NCBI GenBank assembly: GCA_000750105.3
Contig: JPHH03000004.1
Span: forward strand, 186,001-250,000
DNA from: Tolypocladium sp. Sup5 PDA-1
Taxonomy: Eukaryota; Ascomycota; Sordariomycetes; Hypocreales; Ophiocordycipitaceae
DNA: 64,000 nucleotides
Reading direction: 5' to 3'
Below are positions 21,285 through 33,240 of this stretch, in pieces; position 1 is the first letter of the stretch, and each line of letters starts with the position of its first letter. Both the position numbers and the translations under genes were made by a program. Below the pieces are notes generated by a model. That model worked only from the letters and a program-made list of their open reading frames with translations, had not been told where the DNA came from and did no database searches.

Positions 21285-24200
21285 CTATTGCTCCTTCTTG
21301 GTCTTGCTGGCCTGGACAGTCTCAAGCGTATTCGTCTGCATGAAGAACTGCCGCTCAAAGAACTTGAGAATCTCGTCGAGAAGGCTGTCAAGAAATGTTA
21401 GTATGAGTAGGGATTAGAGCCAGTTAGGTCGATGGCACTTACATGACGGGCGCGCTGATGATGACCACGGCCTTCCACTCGGTCCAGTTGAGGGGCAGGA
21501 TGGCAAACAGGCCCTGGAGGAAGGGCGTGTACAGGAGCGCAAAGTGGAGAGCCATGGACAAGGCAATGGCGTAGACGAGCATCATGTTCTTCCACAGAGG
21601 CAGCGTGAGCAGCGACTCGCTCGACGACAGAGCGTTCATGGCGTTGAACATCTCAATGACGACCAGGATCGACAGCGAGACCGTCGAGCCGGCCTTGGCC
21701 ATGTCGTTGGAGAACATCTCACAGCCAATCTCGGGGAAGTCGGCAGAGCAGTGGTGGAAGCGCGACAGCTGCCTGAACGTGATCTGCGGGCCCTCGGAGT
21801 AGAACATGAACCACCAGGCGTAGCCGGCGACAGTGGCAAGGCCAACATATGTTCCGATGACCAGGTAGCGGAAGAAAAGCCAGCCGCCGATGAGGGCCTC
21901 ATCCCTCTTGCGAGGCTGTCGCTTCATAATGTCGCCATCAGGCGGGTTGAACGAGAGGGCAGTCGCGGGGAGACCGTCCGTGACCAGGTTGACCCATAGC
22001 AGCTGAACGGGGATCAGAGCCTCGGGCATTCCCAGGGCCGCGGTGAGGAAGATGGACACGACCTCGCCAATGTTGGACGAAATGAGGTAGCGGATGAACT
22101 GCTGGGTGTTGTTGTAGATGGCACGACCCTCCTCAATAGCGACCTCGATGGTCGCAAAGTTGCTGTCTGCGAGAACCATGTCGGCCGCCAGCTTCGATAC
22201 GTCGGTGCCGGAGCCCATGGCAACACCAATATCGGCCTTCTTGAGGGCCGGTGCATCGTTGACGCCATCGCCAGTCATGGCGACGACCTCGCCGAGGGAC
22301 TGGAGCAGATCAACGAGCTTGGACTTGTGGCCAGGCTCAACGCGGGAAAAGAGAGAGGCTCTCTTGGCGGCCTCGAGCTGCTCGCCGGGGCTCAGGTTGT
22401 CGAATTCACGTCCAGTATAGCTCTTGCCCTTGAGATCTTCATTCTGACCGAAGACGCCGATCTGTCGGCAGATGCTCTCGGCGGTGTTGCGGTTGTCTCC
22501 AGTGATGACAATGACTCGGATGCCGGCTTCCTTGCACTGGCGAATGGATCCGGGAACTTCCTCGCGAGGAGGATCAAGCATACCGACCAGTCCCAGGAAA
22601 GTCATGTTCTGCTCAAGCTGTGTGTACTGTTCCGTGGTCTTGGCGGAGAGCAACGGGCTCTTGGAGACGTCATCAATGCTCGCGAGAGCGATAACACGGA
22701 GGCCACGGTTACCGTACTCAACTACCTCCTTCAGCATGAGGCCGGACAGCTTCTCGTTGAGGGGAACCCTCTTGCCATTGGCGCCCAGAAGAGTGTGAGT
22801 GCAACGGTCAATGATGGACTCGGGCGCTCCCTTGACAAGCAGCTTCTTCTCTTTGCCGCTCTGAATCAGGACCGACATGCTCTTTCGGTCACGAGAGAAC
22901 TCGTAGGTTGCGAGCCGGGGAAGCTGCTTCTCGTACTTGGAACTCGCGTAGTGGACGCAGTCGTCAGGGTGAGTGCCAGCGGGAGCGCAAGGGCCAATCT
23001 TCTCCACAAGAACTCTCAAGGCGCCCTCGGTCGGCTCGCCGACGCTGGAGAAGGCGGCGGTTCGCTCATCATAGGCCAGGTGAGAATCGTTGCACAGAGC
23101 GGCAACCTCGGTCATTTGGCGAATGGTGTCCGATTTGGAGGGGAGGTTCTCCACGACTTTGCCACTCATGCGAATGGCACCCTTGGGCGCAAATGTCGTG
23201 CCCTCCACGTCCAGCTCGGTCAAGTCGGTGCCCTCCTCGTTAAGGTAGACAATCTTGTTGACGCTCATCTGGTTGGTGGTGAGAGTACCAGTCTTGTCAG
23301 AGCAGATGACGCTGCAGCTGCCCAGCGTCTCCACGGACGGCAGGCTGCGAACGACAGCATTCTTAGCGGCCATCTTCCGAGTTCCCAGTGCCAGACAGGT
23401 GGTGATGACGACAGCCAGGCCCTCGGGAATGGCGGCGACGCCCAGAGAAACGGCAATCTTGAGGTAGTAGATTGCGCCCTTGGTCCAGCTACCATGGCTG
23501 GGGTCGTTGAAGTTGGGAATATTGATCAGCCAGACCAGGATGCAGATGACGGTGATGACCTTGGCGAGGCTGTCGCCAAAGTCGTTGAGCTTCTGCTTCA
23601 ACGGGGTAGGCTCCGAGATCTGGGCGGCGATGCTCTCGTGGATATCTCCGATGGCGGTGTTGGAGCCAGTCAGGACGACGACGGCCTTGGCCCGGCCCGT
23701 GACAACAGTGGTTCCCGAGAAGAGCATGTTGACTTGGTCTTGCTTGACGGCGCGCTCATCCTTGACTACGGCATCGTCATCCTTGCCAACACTCTCGCTC
23801 TCTCCAGTCAGAATAGCCTGGTCGACGGCGAAGCTGTTGCTCTCGATGGCAATGACACGGCAGTCGGCAGGGATGCGATCTCCCACAGAGACGGTAATGA
23901 TATCGCCGGGCACCAGCTCTTCGGCCTTGAGTCGGGAGACGTGGCCGCCATTGCGGATGACATTGGATTCGTTGGCCGAGTATTCCTGCAACGCGGCAAT
24001 TGCCTTTTCGGCACTGCTCTCTTGCGAGACTCCGACAACGGCGTTGAGGACGAGAATGGTGAGAATCTGCGCACGGTCATGATCAGCAACTGCAGTAACA
24101 GCCGGCGGTGTGCAGAGGCAAGGTAGTTGGCGGGCGTGCTCACCACGGCGGGATCGACGAATGCGCTCCAGCCGCCCTCGTCTTCGATGAGGGCCAGGGC

Positions 24201-24491
24201 AAACGACACGGCAGCAGAGCCCAGGAGGATTATGACCAGCTGGTCCTTGAACTGCTCCAGGATGAGCTCCCAGAGGGGCGTGGGGGGTTCTTCGGGGATT
24301 GCTGTTTTTCGAATCTGATATCAGTAGCTGTTGACTGCGGCGGGGCAACATGGACGAGAAGAGGAGGGCGCACCATTGCGGCCGTGTTTGGCCCGGAGCG
24401 CCTCGATCTGCTTGTTCGCGAGGCCGTCGTTCTCGTCGACCTGGAAGTTGGCCAGCACCGTGGCAATGGGACGGGCGAAGGCGTTCTCCAT
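21285..24491 (-). CDS. nca-1: SERCA-type P-type Ca2+-ATPase
   Basis: Model: complement(join(21285..21384,21443..24066,24144..24301,24374..24491)), 999 aa, close to animal SERCA length. It pumps Ca2+ from cytosol into the endoplasmic reticulum. Visible features are a cation-ATPase N-domain with a MENAFARP start, the TGES actuator motif, the PEGLA membrane motif with the Ca2+-binding Glu, and the phosphorylated Asp at 349 in DKTGT. Also seen are the KGAPE nucleotide-binding motif, TGDGVNDAPA, and membrane helices at the N-terminal and C-terminal ends. It resembles SERCA rather than Golgi Pmr1 in length and in the C-terminal helices; the symbol follows the Neurospora SERCA homologue. The ATG at 24491 was chosen over an in-frame one at 24521 because the family begins MENAF. 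A 599-aa frame on the opposite strand (22327-24126) is a shadow. Confidence 0.95.
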
Positions 24492-26502
24492 GGCGAGGGT
24501 CTTTGCGCCGGGCGACTGCAAGAGGTCGCGCGTCGGTATCGGCGTCCGTCAGTTCCGAGGGTGGTGGGTGTGTTGTACGAAGGCACCGAGCTGGCTACAG
24601 CAACACCGCAGCAGACTCTGACTCGACGAACAGAGGGAGGATGGGAAAAGGAGAGAAGAAGGAAACGAGGACAAGAGAACAGATGGTCAGCGGCGCCTCG
24701 ACATGGCAGATTTGTCAGATCCAAACGCCCCACGTGGCGGAGGGAAGAAGGCTGGCGAAGCAGGCAGTCCAGTGAGGCTCGCGGCCAAAAAGTTCTAAAA
24801 TACGTGTTCGTTTGGGAGTCTGCGCTACGCTACTCGTGCGCAGCCCGCGCTAAATCGTGCAGTACCTGCGCTGCAGCGCGCCCGTGACCCCCGTGGTCGA
24901 CCCCAAACCCCAAACTTCAGAGACACCCGAGCCTGGGTCTTGCCTGGTTTGGTCTAGCGCCAGGGCCCTTGGCCATAGCAAGTCTAGCGCCCGACAGGCC
25001 GGATCCTCCTCAACACCCTCAACCTCTAATAAAAGTAGCCGCAGCAGCACCGGCATCGACGTCCAACATGCTGGATCCAGGCCCGATGTTGGAGTCCTGG
25101 GATGCACTGCGCTGCGTTTCGCTGGGCTGCATCGCAGTGCTCCGGGCGGTCCGTCCGGCGCGTTCTGCAGCACCGCAGGAAACCTTGCGCTCCTCGCAAG
25201 GTGAGGTCAACCTCTCGTACTCCGTAGTCCATACTCCGTAGGCCCACAGACGTCACACAGCCACAACGCGCCCCGCAGCCAAGTCCCGTCCAACCGTCCC
25301 CCCCCGGCCAATGAGCCCGGGCCTTTCGGCGTCGGAGCCTCCCGTAGGGCGCTGTTGACCGTCGGCTTCAGGCGCTGGCCTCCCTGTGGCCCCCGGCGGC
25401 TCGGGGTGGCTTGATAACTTCGCGTGCGTTTCGAGACATGGACCCTGCAACTGACCTCATTCATCTGTCCAAATGGTACACATCATGCAGCGTGCGATGT
25501 CATCGTTTCGTGCATCGCGCTCCTCGTCGGGCCACGACACGCGGAACTCCAGCCTCCGAACCTGTCGGTGGCTTCTCTTGTACAGCTGAAGATGAGCACC
25601 GCAGTTGGCTCCCAGGCTGCGTCGTCTTCGTACTCGAAGGTGCAGGACTCGTCACTTCGCTTCGGCTGCCCCGTTGAGCTCACGACTGGTTGTCTGCTGT
25701 GCGGCTCTGAGGCTTGGCCGAAGCGGTCTGCGAGATTCACATACGTGCAATCGCATTTGAAAGCGTCATCCCCGTGCCAGAAGCGTTGTTCAGTCATGAC
25801 GGGCGGACCAGTGTCGTCAGTGTCGCCGTGCCGCGTCTGGGGTCCATCCGTGCCTGATGCTGGTGTACTCTGTAAGAGCACATACAGACATCTATCTGCC
25901 CAGGACAATGTTGCGCACGCCACCTCCAACGCATCTCAATCCACACCTGCCCTTCGGGCTGCATCATAACAACATCTAGGCTCGCGGCAATGCCGAACTG
26001 GAGTTTCCTCCCCAGATTGGTGTCCTTGTGGTTGTGGCCAGGCAGGTTCTTCCGCTCGTTACACCCAACGCCGTGCAACTCGGCCTTGTCTCTTGTCGTG
26101 AGACAAATACGGCCGGCCGGGATCCTCGAGGGACATGGCCGACTGAAACCCTGCGCCATCGTGACTGGACGTGTGAATCTTGCAGGGCGTGCATCGAGCC
26201 GTTCCTTCTGAACGGCCCATCATGCACCGCTACGAGGACAAGAGGGCATGCCGAAACGGCATTGGCCGTTCCTGGCCTCCAAGCTCTTGTCGCCGAGGTA
26301 ACTTGGCTTGCTTTTCTGTTCCTGTTCCCTCCGTCTTGCCAGCCGCTGTTTTTGTCCGTATCATTCTTCCTGGCTGCCGCTCCGTCGACAATGTTTTGAT
26401 CCTCTGCCTGGGGACTTGGGTTTATTACCTCTTTGGTGTCTTCTTGGAACCAATTTTGCATGCTTCTTTTTGGACTTGCTCAGCTTTGGGCTCCCCTGCA
26501 GA
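24492..26502. other. Divergent intergenic region: SERCA / RhoGEF
   Basis: About 2 kb shared upstream region. It contains two TACTCCGTA motif copies only five bases apart (25218-25240). No gene is supported; small frames here look random. Confidence 0.5.
25218..25240. repeat. Paired TACTCCGTA motifs
   Basis: Two identical 9-nt copies (25218-25226 and 25232-25240) separated by five bases. They are part of the dispersed motif family described in the findings. Confidence 0.6.
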
Positions 26503-29500
26503 ATGTCTGTCGTTGAGTCGCCGTCGTCGTCCCTCCGCAGCTCTATCCATGGGTCTCGGCTGTCCGGCCTGGGCCAGGCAGGTTCGCCAATCGAGGAAGA
26601 AGACATGAGCATCGAGGAAAATAGTTCGCAGCCGAACAATGACCAAGACGTACCGACCTCTGGACTCGACAATCTTCGAATCGAAGGCATTGACACCCTC
26701 GAGACCTCCGACAGCATCGAGAACATCGGTGACTCTCTCAAGGTGCCGGGGTCTGCGGAAGGCACCATTCGTGCTTGCCCTCGTGTATCCATCGAGATGT
26801 GTGGCAAGCCGACTCAAAGTCCTCCCGAAGACGATGAGCTTCAATCTCCACGCCCCTTTCAGAAGTGGATGAGGTCCTTACACCGAAAGGCGAGGCAGAG
26901 ACCGTCGCTATGGGGATCGACCCCTGGGACCCTACCGCGATGGTTCTCGGGTCACGAACACGGAGGAGACACCTCTCCAAGGTCCTCGTTTCACCGCCAG
27001 TCGTCTTCTTCTGGGTCATCGTTCAGGTTCGTCTCGGCTGTTCGAAGTGCTAGTGTCAGCCTCGCCAGTGGCAGTATCGTGGCACGGTCCAAGAGGAATA
27101 CCGCGCTCTCGCAGTGCGTCTCCCGAACGGAGCGCAGCAGTAGGGCTTCCATGTCTGGACCGAGAGTCTCTGAGGACAGCGCCATGCATGAGAATACAGA
27201 CGCAATCGATGCCGTGGCTACAGAGCGTTGTCTGCAACGGCGGCGCATCCTGGAGGAGCTCATCAGCACCGAGGAGGGTTACATTGGCGACGTCAGGTTT
27301 CTCATGAATGTAAGTAAATGGTGGCTTCGATTCCAACGCAACCGTGCTGAGAAACATACAGGTTTATGTCACTATCCTCGCCTCGCTCCCCTCCTTCTGC
27401 ATGGGACTGCGGTCGTCCATCAACCAGAACCTGACTGAAATCGTCGAGCTTCATGAGGAGATACTCGGAGAGCTCCACCGAGTGGTGCCGCATTCAGAGT
27501 ACACACAGCTCGAAGTACCCTCGTGCGTTCCAAACTCGACGAACCAAGCCCCCTCCACTGTGCAAGGGCATCGGCGGTGGGCCAGTCTCGATGCTGCTCC
27601 AGACCGTAACAACCGGGGGGCATGGCTTCAAAACGTCCCCGGGATGCTATCGGAGCCGCAGGTAGCAGCAGAGGTGTCCAAAGTCTTTGCAAAAAAGGTA
27701 TCCAAGGCGCTCTTTGATCTCGCGTTGCTGTCAAGCCTCTTATCCACCAGCGCTGACACCAATCAGATGAACCGGTTCTTCATATATAAGGAGTATGGAG
27801 CAAAGTATGAGATGATGATCAAGGATGTCGCGTCAACCAACCAGACCATGCCTCAATGGGAAACATACCAAAAGGGACTCGAGGCTCTTGCATCAATCCT
27901 GGACTCTGCGAAGAATGCCGAGGAGAGATCCAAAAAAGCGCTAACCATTGGAGATTTGCTTGTCAAGGTAAGCTCTCAGGTGTTGGCAAAAGCCCAGTAC
28001 GCTTACCTTCTCGACAGCCTATCCAGAGAGTTTGCAGGTACCCTCTTCTGTTCGCAGAGCTCCTCAAGTACACGCCGATATCAGATTGTCCGAATTCGCA
28101 CATGGAAATCGACAGCGTTCTTACGAGAATGCGAGAGGCGACGGCCGAAATCAATCGGGCCACTAACGATTCCTTGATGAAGGCCACGTTGGAGAGAACT
28201 TGGTTGTTGCAAGATCGGCTGGTATTTCCCAACAAGGTATGATTCTCCTCGGGTGCGCAATGACGACACTGGCTCACCACATGCCTAGAGACTCGATGCC
28301 ACTTCCAAGAACCGGGTCCGCTCCTTTGGGCACATCCGGCTCTGCGGCACATTGCACGTCTGCTGGCAGTCCCCAAGAGGAGTTGATGGGCATTACCTGA
28401 TCTGCCTTCTGTATCGCGATGTTCTCTGCCTAGCGTCAGCGGGGAGAGGGGATCTACTATACGTCGTTCAGGCCTGCATTAATTTGAACAGGGCCAGGAT
28501 CGAGGATGTTGACAATGGGCGAGGTGAGATTGTGCCTCTACGGCTCATCCCATCTCCGTACATCCCCGTCACTAACCGAGAGTAAAGGACTCCAATGCCA
28601 CACGGCGCCATTCTCCTGGAAGTTGGTGTTTGAATGCGATCACCACTTGTACGAAACGATTATGACGGCCTGCACGCCCAAAGAGGAGATTGAATGGCGG
28701 ACACGGCTGTCTCGTCCGGCCAGGGACAGCTCCGAGCCGACAAACTCCAGCTTGGTCTTGTTCAGCTCCCTCGACTTGGACATCAAAAGCCTGGGTACGG
28801 TGTTTGGAAAGCCGGGTAAGTAGCAATGAGATGACCATAAATTGATCGAAGACGAGAAACTGACAGGCGCCACAGGCACTATTGCTCGACGAATATCCAT
28901 ACACCGAGCCACCACGGTTGGCCCAAAGGCTCCGTTGTGCCAGGTTGTGCTGAAGAACACGAGTGTCGTACGGGATGCCGCGAACAATTCCTCGGCGTCA
29001 TTGACCATCAACCGCTCACAATCTCTGCTTACAACCAACGCCCGAATGCCTGTGCTTGCTCCGGCGCGCAGCGAGCGAGCTCGACTGGAGGCGTTTCTGG
29101 CCGACGTTTGGAGCCGAGAGATCCTCCCGTTCCCAGGCATGACCACGCGGGCGCGAAGCGAACACCTGGTTCGGACTTCAGCATCCACGGTGATGAGGAA
29201 GCTCAGCGTGGCGAGCATTACTAGTTCTTTCACCAAGAGGTCCGGTAGTCTGTCGCAGAAGTCCAAGCCTAGCGAGGATATTACTAAGGCGGGGGCTCCC
29301 AAACGTCGTGGCTGGAAGAGCTCGGCAGATGACACAGGACCTGACTACAAGGTGGAGAAGGCAGATACTATCAGAAGAACGAAAAGACCTCGCACCAGGC
29401 AAGATATTCATATCGAGCCACATGGAGAGGCATCTGATAGGGAGCCCCCAGCGGCTACGGGTACAGTTCGTCGCGCCCAGATAGCCAGAACAGCGACCGG

Positions 29501-29696
29501 GGCAGGCGAAGCGATCGCGTTGCGGGCATCGTCGGCAAACAGCCTGCGATTGAGCCAGTCTGTGAGATCTGAGAAGGCGGGTTCGCGATCGATGGAGAAG
29601 GAGAACACGCGCCCGGGAGCAAAAGACCAGACGCCGAGCTGTGGTCGACGGGGCAAGGTCAGTGGGAGCCTTGGCTTCATGAAGATTTTTCGATAG
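26503..29696 (+). CDS. DH-PH domain Rho guanine-nucleotide exchange factor
   Basis: Model: join(26503..27309,27362..27967,28018..28236,28289..28523,28588..28815,28867..29696), 974 aa, five introns of about 50-65 nt, phases consistent. It should activate a Rho/Rac/Cdc42-type GTPase at the cell cortex. The N-terminal 240 residues are Ser-rich and probably disordered. The Dbl-homology domain begins near residue 245 with RRRILEELISTEEGYIGD. It includes the TYQKGLEAL region and the diagnostic PIQRVCRYPLLFAELLKYTP helix at 472-491. A PH-like domain follows from about 545 to 650 (RLCGTLHVCWQ start, FSWKLVFEC middle). The C-terminal 280 residues are basic and Ser/Arg/Thr-rich with no domain recognised. 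The last intron has two in-frame acceptors (exon start 28867 or 28876) differing by three codons. The target GTPase cannot be told from sequence. Confidence 0.9.
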
Positions 29697-30688
29697 GCGG
29701 CCATGGGGGCCCGGTTTCGAGTGAGACGTGGCCCGTCGAGGTCCTTCAAGAGCTTGGACAGTACACATTGGCATGTGAAGGGCTGAAGGCGACGGGATGG
29801 CAAAGCAACGAGCGGCAATGGGCCACTAATAAGGCATGGTTAGTACCATCAGTCCGCCGGGCACCATGACGCGGTGCCAGATGCAGGCGGAAGGGGAATA
29901 GTGTTGGGCATGCATCATCTGCAGATACCCACGGAGCGCTGCTGCATGGAATAGACACTGTTTGTTCACCGACGTCTTGTGCTGTGCTGCCTTGGTGAAG
30001 CCGATGATGCTGTTGAGTAACTTGCGTGTCTGGATCCATCCGGTGACGTAGGTGTCGCATGGTCACCCCACGATTCTCAATCATGGCCCCGCTCGAGACA
30101 ACAGGTCTCAGAACCGGGGCACGACAGCTCTGGCAGTGGCTGCGAAGACTCGCCAGTGAATTAAGTGCCGCAGAGTCCAATGGCAGTAGATGGCGGGGTC
30201 AGCTCAGCATTGGCACCAAGAAATGCCCCATGCCGTGGAAACAATGGTGAGGAATGATCCGCTGCCTGCAGTCAGTTCGTTTGCGAGGTCGAAAGCAGTC
30301 AGGTACCCCACCCCGCAGGTACTTCCTTGGTGGGTTGCGGAGTGGAATGTGAGCGAAACAGGCGTCGGGGTACCTGCCCTCCACGATGACGTAGCTTGTG
30401 ACGGAGCTCCATCCAAGCTTCCTTTTAGACCACCTCTTCTTCGCCCGCTCTTCAAACTCTCTTCCTCTCTCTCTCTCTCATCCTTCAAACAACAAGACAC
30501 AACCCTCTTAGCACGTACCAGCGACTCTTCACCACCTCAAGCTTTACGATTGTTTGATCCAGTACCAACTCGGCCAAGCACACCCTCTAGTCGACCACTT
30601 CATCAGCGAAGTCGACGTCACGCGATACCCCACCATCACCATCCGGCTCTTCAGCACAGCTCAGCAACACCAGCTTCCCAACGTCAAG
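29697..30688. other. Intergenic region and leader of the RTC3-like gene
   Basis: 3' flank of the RhoGEF gene and promoter/leader of the next gene. A CT-rich tract lies at about 30420-30480, typical of a fungal core promoter. No other feature seen. Confidence 0.5.
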
Positions 30689-31300
30689 ATGACTCGCGGA
30701 GAGACTACCCAGTCCAAGGTCCACCTCAAGGGCCAGAACGACGACTACATCATCTTCATCGACGACGTCGAGACGTACAAGAAGTGGAAGAGCGACAAGA
30801 GCATCCCGCTGGCCCACTTCATCTCGTCGTTCAACATCTTCCACACGCACAAGTAAGCAATCCCCCGGCCTTTTCCTTGATCTCGACGTGCCTGGTTGCA
30901 ACGGCAGAGAGGGGCGTGGTCTTGGTTGGTGCTGCTGCTGCAGCGCCACCCCGCCACGGCGTGGCGCCGTGAAACGCTGAATACGGAGGGGCGGCTATCG
31001 TATGAGCAACGGCCCACGGTCGGGACACAGGCGGCTAACGCTATTACACAGGCAAGGTTCGCAGGGCACGTTTGATGCCGCGTCCAAAGGTACTCTGGAA
31101 TCGGAATTCAACACCAGCAGCGAGGATGAGGTGATCAAGAAGATTTTGGAGGACGGCACCATGCAGACTATGGAGGTAAGCCGGTCAATGCTAAGACAGC
31201 AACGCACATGGACCGCAGACGTCTAACACGTATGCTTGTGCAGATGCCTAGCCGTCAAGGCGTCAAGAACGAATCCATGAGCTCGATGAAGTCTCATTAG
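30689..31300 (+). CDS. RTC3: SBDS N-terminal-domain protein, RTC3 family
   Basis: Model: join(30689..30852,31052..31175,31244..31300), 114 aa, two GT-AG introns in phase. It is a small single-domain protein resembling the N-terminal fold of the SBDS ribosome-maturation factor, as in yeast Rtc3/Yhr087w. The chain begins MTRGETTQSKVHLKG and continues with a YIIFIDD strand, a KKWK helix and an FNIFHTHKQGSQGTFD segment. It also has an ASKGTLESEF helix and an EVIKKILEDGTMQ helix, the last two being hallmarks of the family. The last exon encodes a short Ser/Met-rich tail. Homologues are linked to RNA metabolism and stress response; the function here is inferred from family only. An in-frame upstream ATG-less extension exists but lacks similarity. 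Confidence 0.88.
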
Positions 31301-32684
31301 AAGACTCGTGTGACGGCAAAGCCCAAGCCCGATGGGGCTCGGCCGGAGCCGAGGCGGCGCTGTCGGGTGTGGAAGCGTGTCGCGTGACGGCTTGTATTGG
31401 GAACAAGGCAAGGCCAGGCAGGGCACGGTGACTAATGATGGGCGGGACCAATTTATCGTGGGCCGTAAGAGGCATCCGAGGATGGTGTGTGCTCGTCCGA
31501 GTTGCTCTTCTTGAAAGTATAGCGGAGAACGAAATACAGACAGCGCCCCAAAGCGATGTGTCCAAATGCGGTGAATGACCGAGGTGACGTCGTTGGCAAC
31601 TTGGCAGCATGGGGCATCACGCACGACCCAGCGTTCACTCTCGTGAGCAATGCTCTTCGTCTTGCCCGCTTTGCATTTGCATGTAGGAGGGTGGTAAGTC
31701 GAGTAAGCAACACCATCAACGGATGAAGCTCGATGCACCGCCACTCAAGAGTCAAAACATGGCACCGTGCCGGGGCCCATCACATGATCACACCGCTCCG
31801 TCTCCGAACACTGAACAGTGCGCCGGCTCCGAGTCTCATGGCCCACACTCCACACTGTACAGCATTGACCCAGTCTAGATCTGTGCCCCGAGCTACGCCA
31901 GTCGTGCGCACGTACGGGCCCACGCGGGCAGACAACGTCAATCAATCGCATGGGCGTCTTTCACGGCGAATATGAATCCAACGACTGTCTCCTCGAACAC
32001 TGCCCCTTTGTAGGGCGACGCGCGAGTGAGTGAGTATGCAGCTGGAGGCGATGGGGCCAGAAGCGCGAGGCGTTTCGGGGGCTGGCAGAGGGGCCGTCCG
32101 GTGTGACGCCCGAGGGGGCTGATACGAGCGCGTCCTCACGCACGGGGTGTCTCATCATTGCGCGGCAGACTCAAGAAACCTCTGGTTTGTTTGAAGCTCG
32201 GTTTGATGGCTTTTAGTTGCGGTCCTAGCTAGGGTTGCTTTACTTTACGCAGGCGCTCGTCGATACATAATGTAAGTGGTTTTGTGAGCATTACCACCGA
32301 CGAACGCCCGAGTTGGCCCCCGACTGTCATGCGCGCAAGCCTCTCTGCAGGTACGAAGTACTTCGCAATGGATCCCCCTTCTCTACCCCGTTTGCCCGCC
32401 GCCGTTGGGAATCAATGGTAAATGTGCACTCCCGCTTAAACGGGGCCCTGCGCAACGCTCCGTCATGTGCACTCTCCCCTCGGTAGTACCAAAGAAACAC
32501 ACAAAAAATGTAGAAACGCCGACGCTAAATGCAGCAACAGACAAGGCACGTGAGTCCAATGCAGTAGAAAAATAAAAAAAAATATAAAAAAAAGGTCGTC
32601 TTCGATGGTGGTGTCGTGGTATATACAGCGCCATGTACATCGAGTAGAGGTTGCGTAGGTCATATGTGCACGTATACGATGAGC
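31301..32684. other. Convergent intergenic region
   Basis: About 1.4 kb between the RTC3-like gene (+) and the membrane-protein gene (-). It contains one GTACGAAGTACTTCG motif (32351-32365) and AT-rich tracts near 32570-32590. No gene is supported. Confidence 0.5.
32351..32365. repeat. GTACGAAGTACTTCG motif copy
   Basis: Overlapping palindromic GTACGAAGTAC and its complement; one of several intergenic copies in the window. Confidence 0.55.
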
Positions 32685-33240
32685 TTAAACCTTCATGCCA
32701 GCGCCACCAACACCTCGTTGCGGCAGCGTCCAAGGCTTTGCGCAGATCATCTACTCGCAGAGTCAGCATAAAGATCCAGTAGAAACGAGGGAAGGGAACG
32801 CACCTCGCCCTCGCTGTACGCCCAAAAGTAGACGGCCATGCCAATCACGTAGTAGATGGCCGGGTTCGTCGACTGATACATGAGAATCGAGGAGAGGGCC
32901 GTCAGCGGCAGCACGGCGAGGCGGACCTCGAGCGAGCGGTGGACGCCGGTGCCGGCGACAAAGGCGAGGGGCCACTCGAGGGCCAGCATGCCCAGCCCGA
33001 AGACGAGGTTGATGGTCTGCAGTATGGGGATGGGCTTGACGGCGCCGTCGAGGTTCTTGGTCAGGAAGTCCCAGAAGATCTTGGGCCAGAAGAAGCCTTG
33101 GACCGCCGCGGCGACTTGGTCTGCGTGCCGAGTCAGTAAGAGACGAGAGCTTCGTGGAGCGGTTGGGTTCGGCGCAACGTACAGATGGCGGCCGTCAGGA
33201 TGATGAGCCGAGCCCAGTGGTTCTTGATGAGTCTGCCCAT
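32685..33240 (-). CDS. Small four-pass membrane protein, conserved in fungi
   Basis: Model: complement(join(32685..32750,32804..33120,33183..33240)), 146 aa, introns of 53 and 62 nt. Four hydrophobic segments are visible: about 10-30, 48-72, 80-100 and 102-120. The N-terminus (MGRLIKNHWARLI) is short and basic, and a conserved-looking loop FFWPKIFWDFLTKNLDG sits between segments one and two. The final exon encodes about 21 residues with a PWTLPQR stretch after the last helix. I recall this pattern from a widespread uncharacterised fungal membrane family (possibly DUF7727), but I cannot confirm the name. No catalytic residues are evident. The last exon is the least certain part; its acceptor (TAG before 32750) fits phase and ends quickly. 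Confidence 0.82.

Noticed and set aside
22327..24126. 599-aa open frame on the plus strand
   Set aside because: It lies exactly antisense to the conserved SERCA gene and mirrors its codons; GC-rich third positions keep the opposite frame open.
24489..24521. Upstream in-frame ATG of the SERCA gene
   Set aside because: The family N-terminus begins at the downstream ATG (24491); the extra residues show no similarity.
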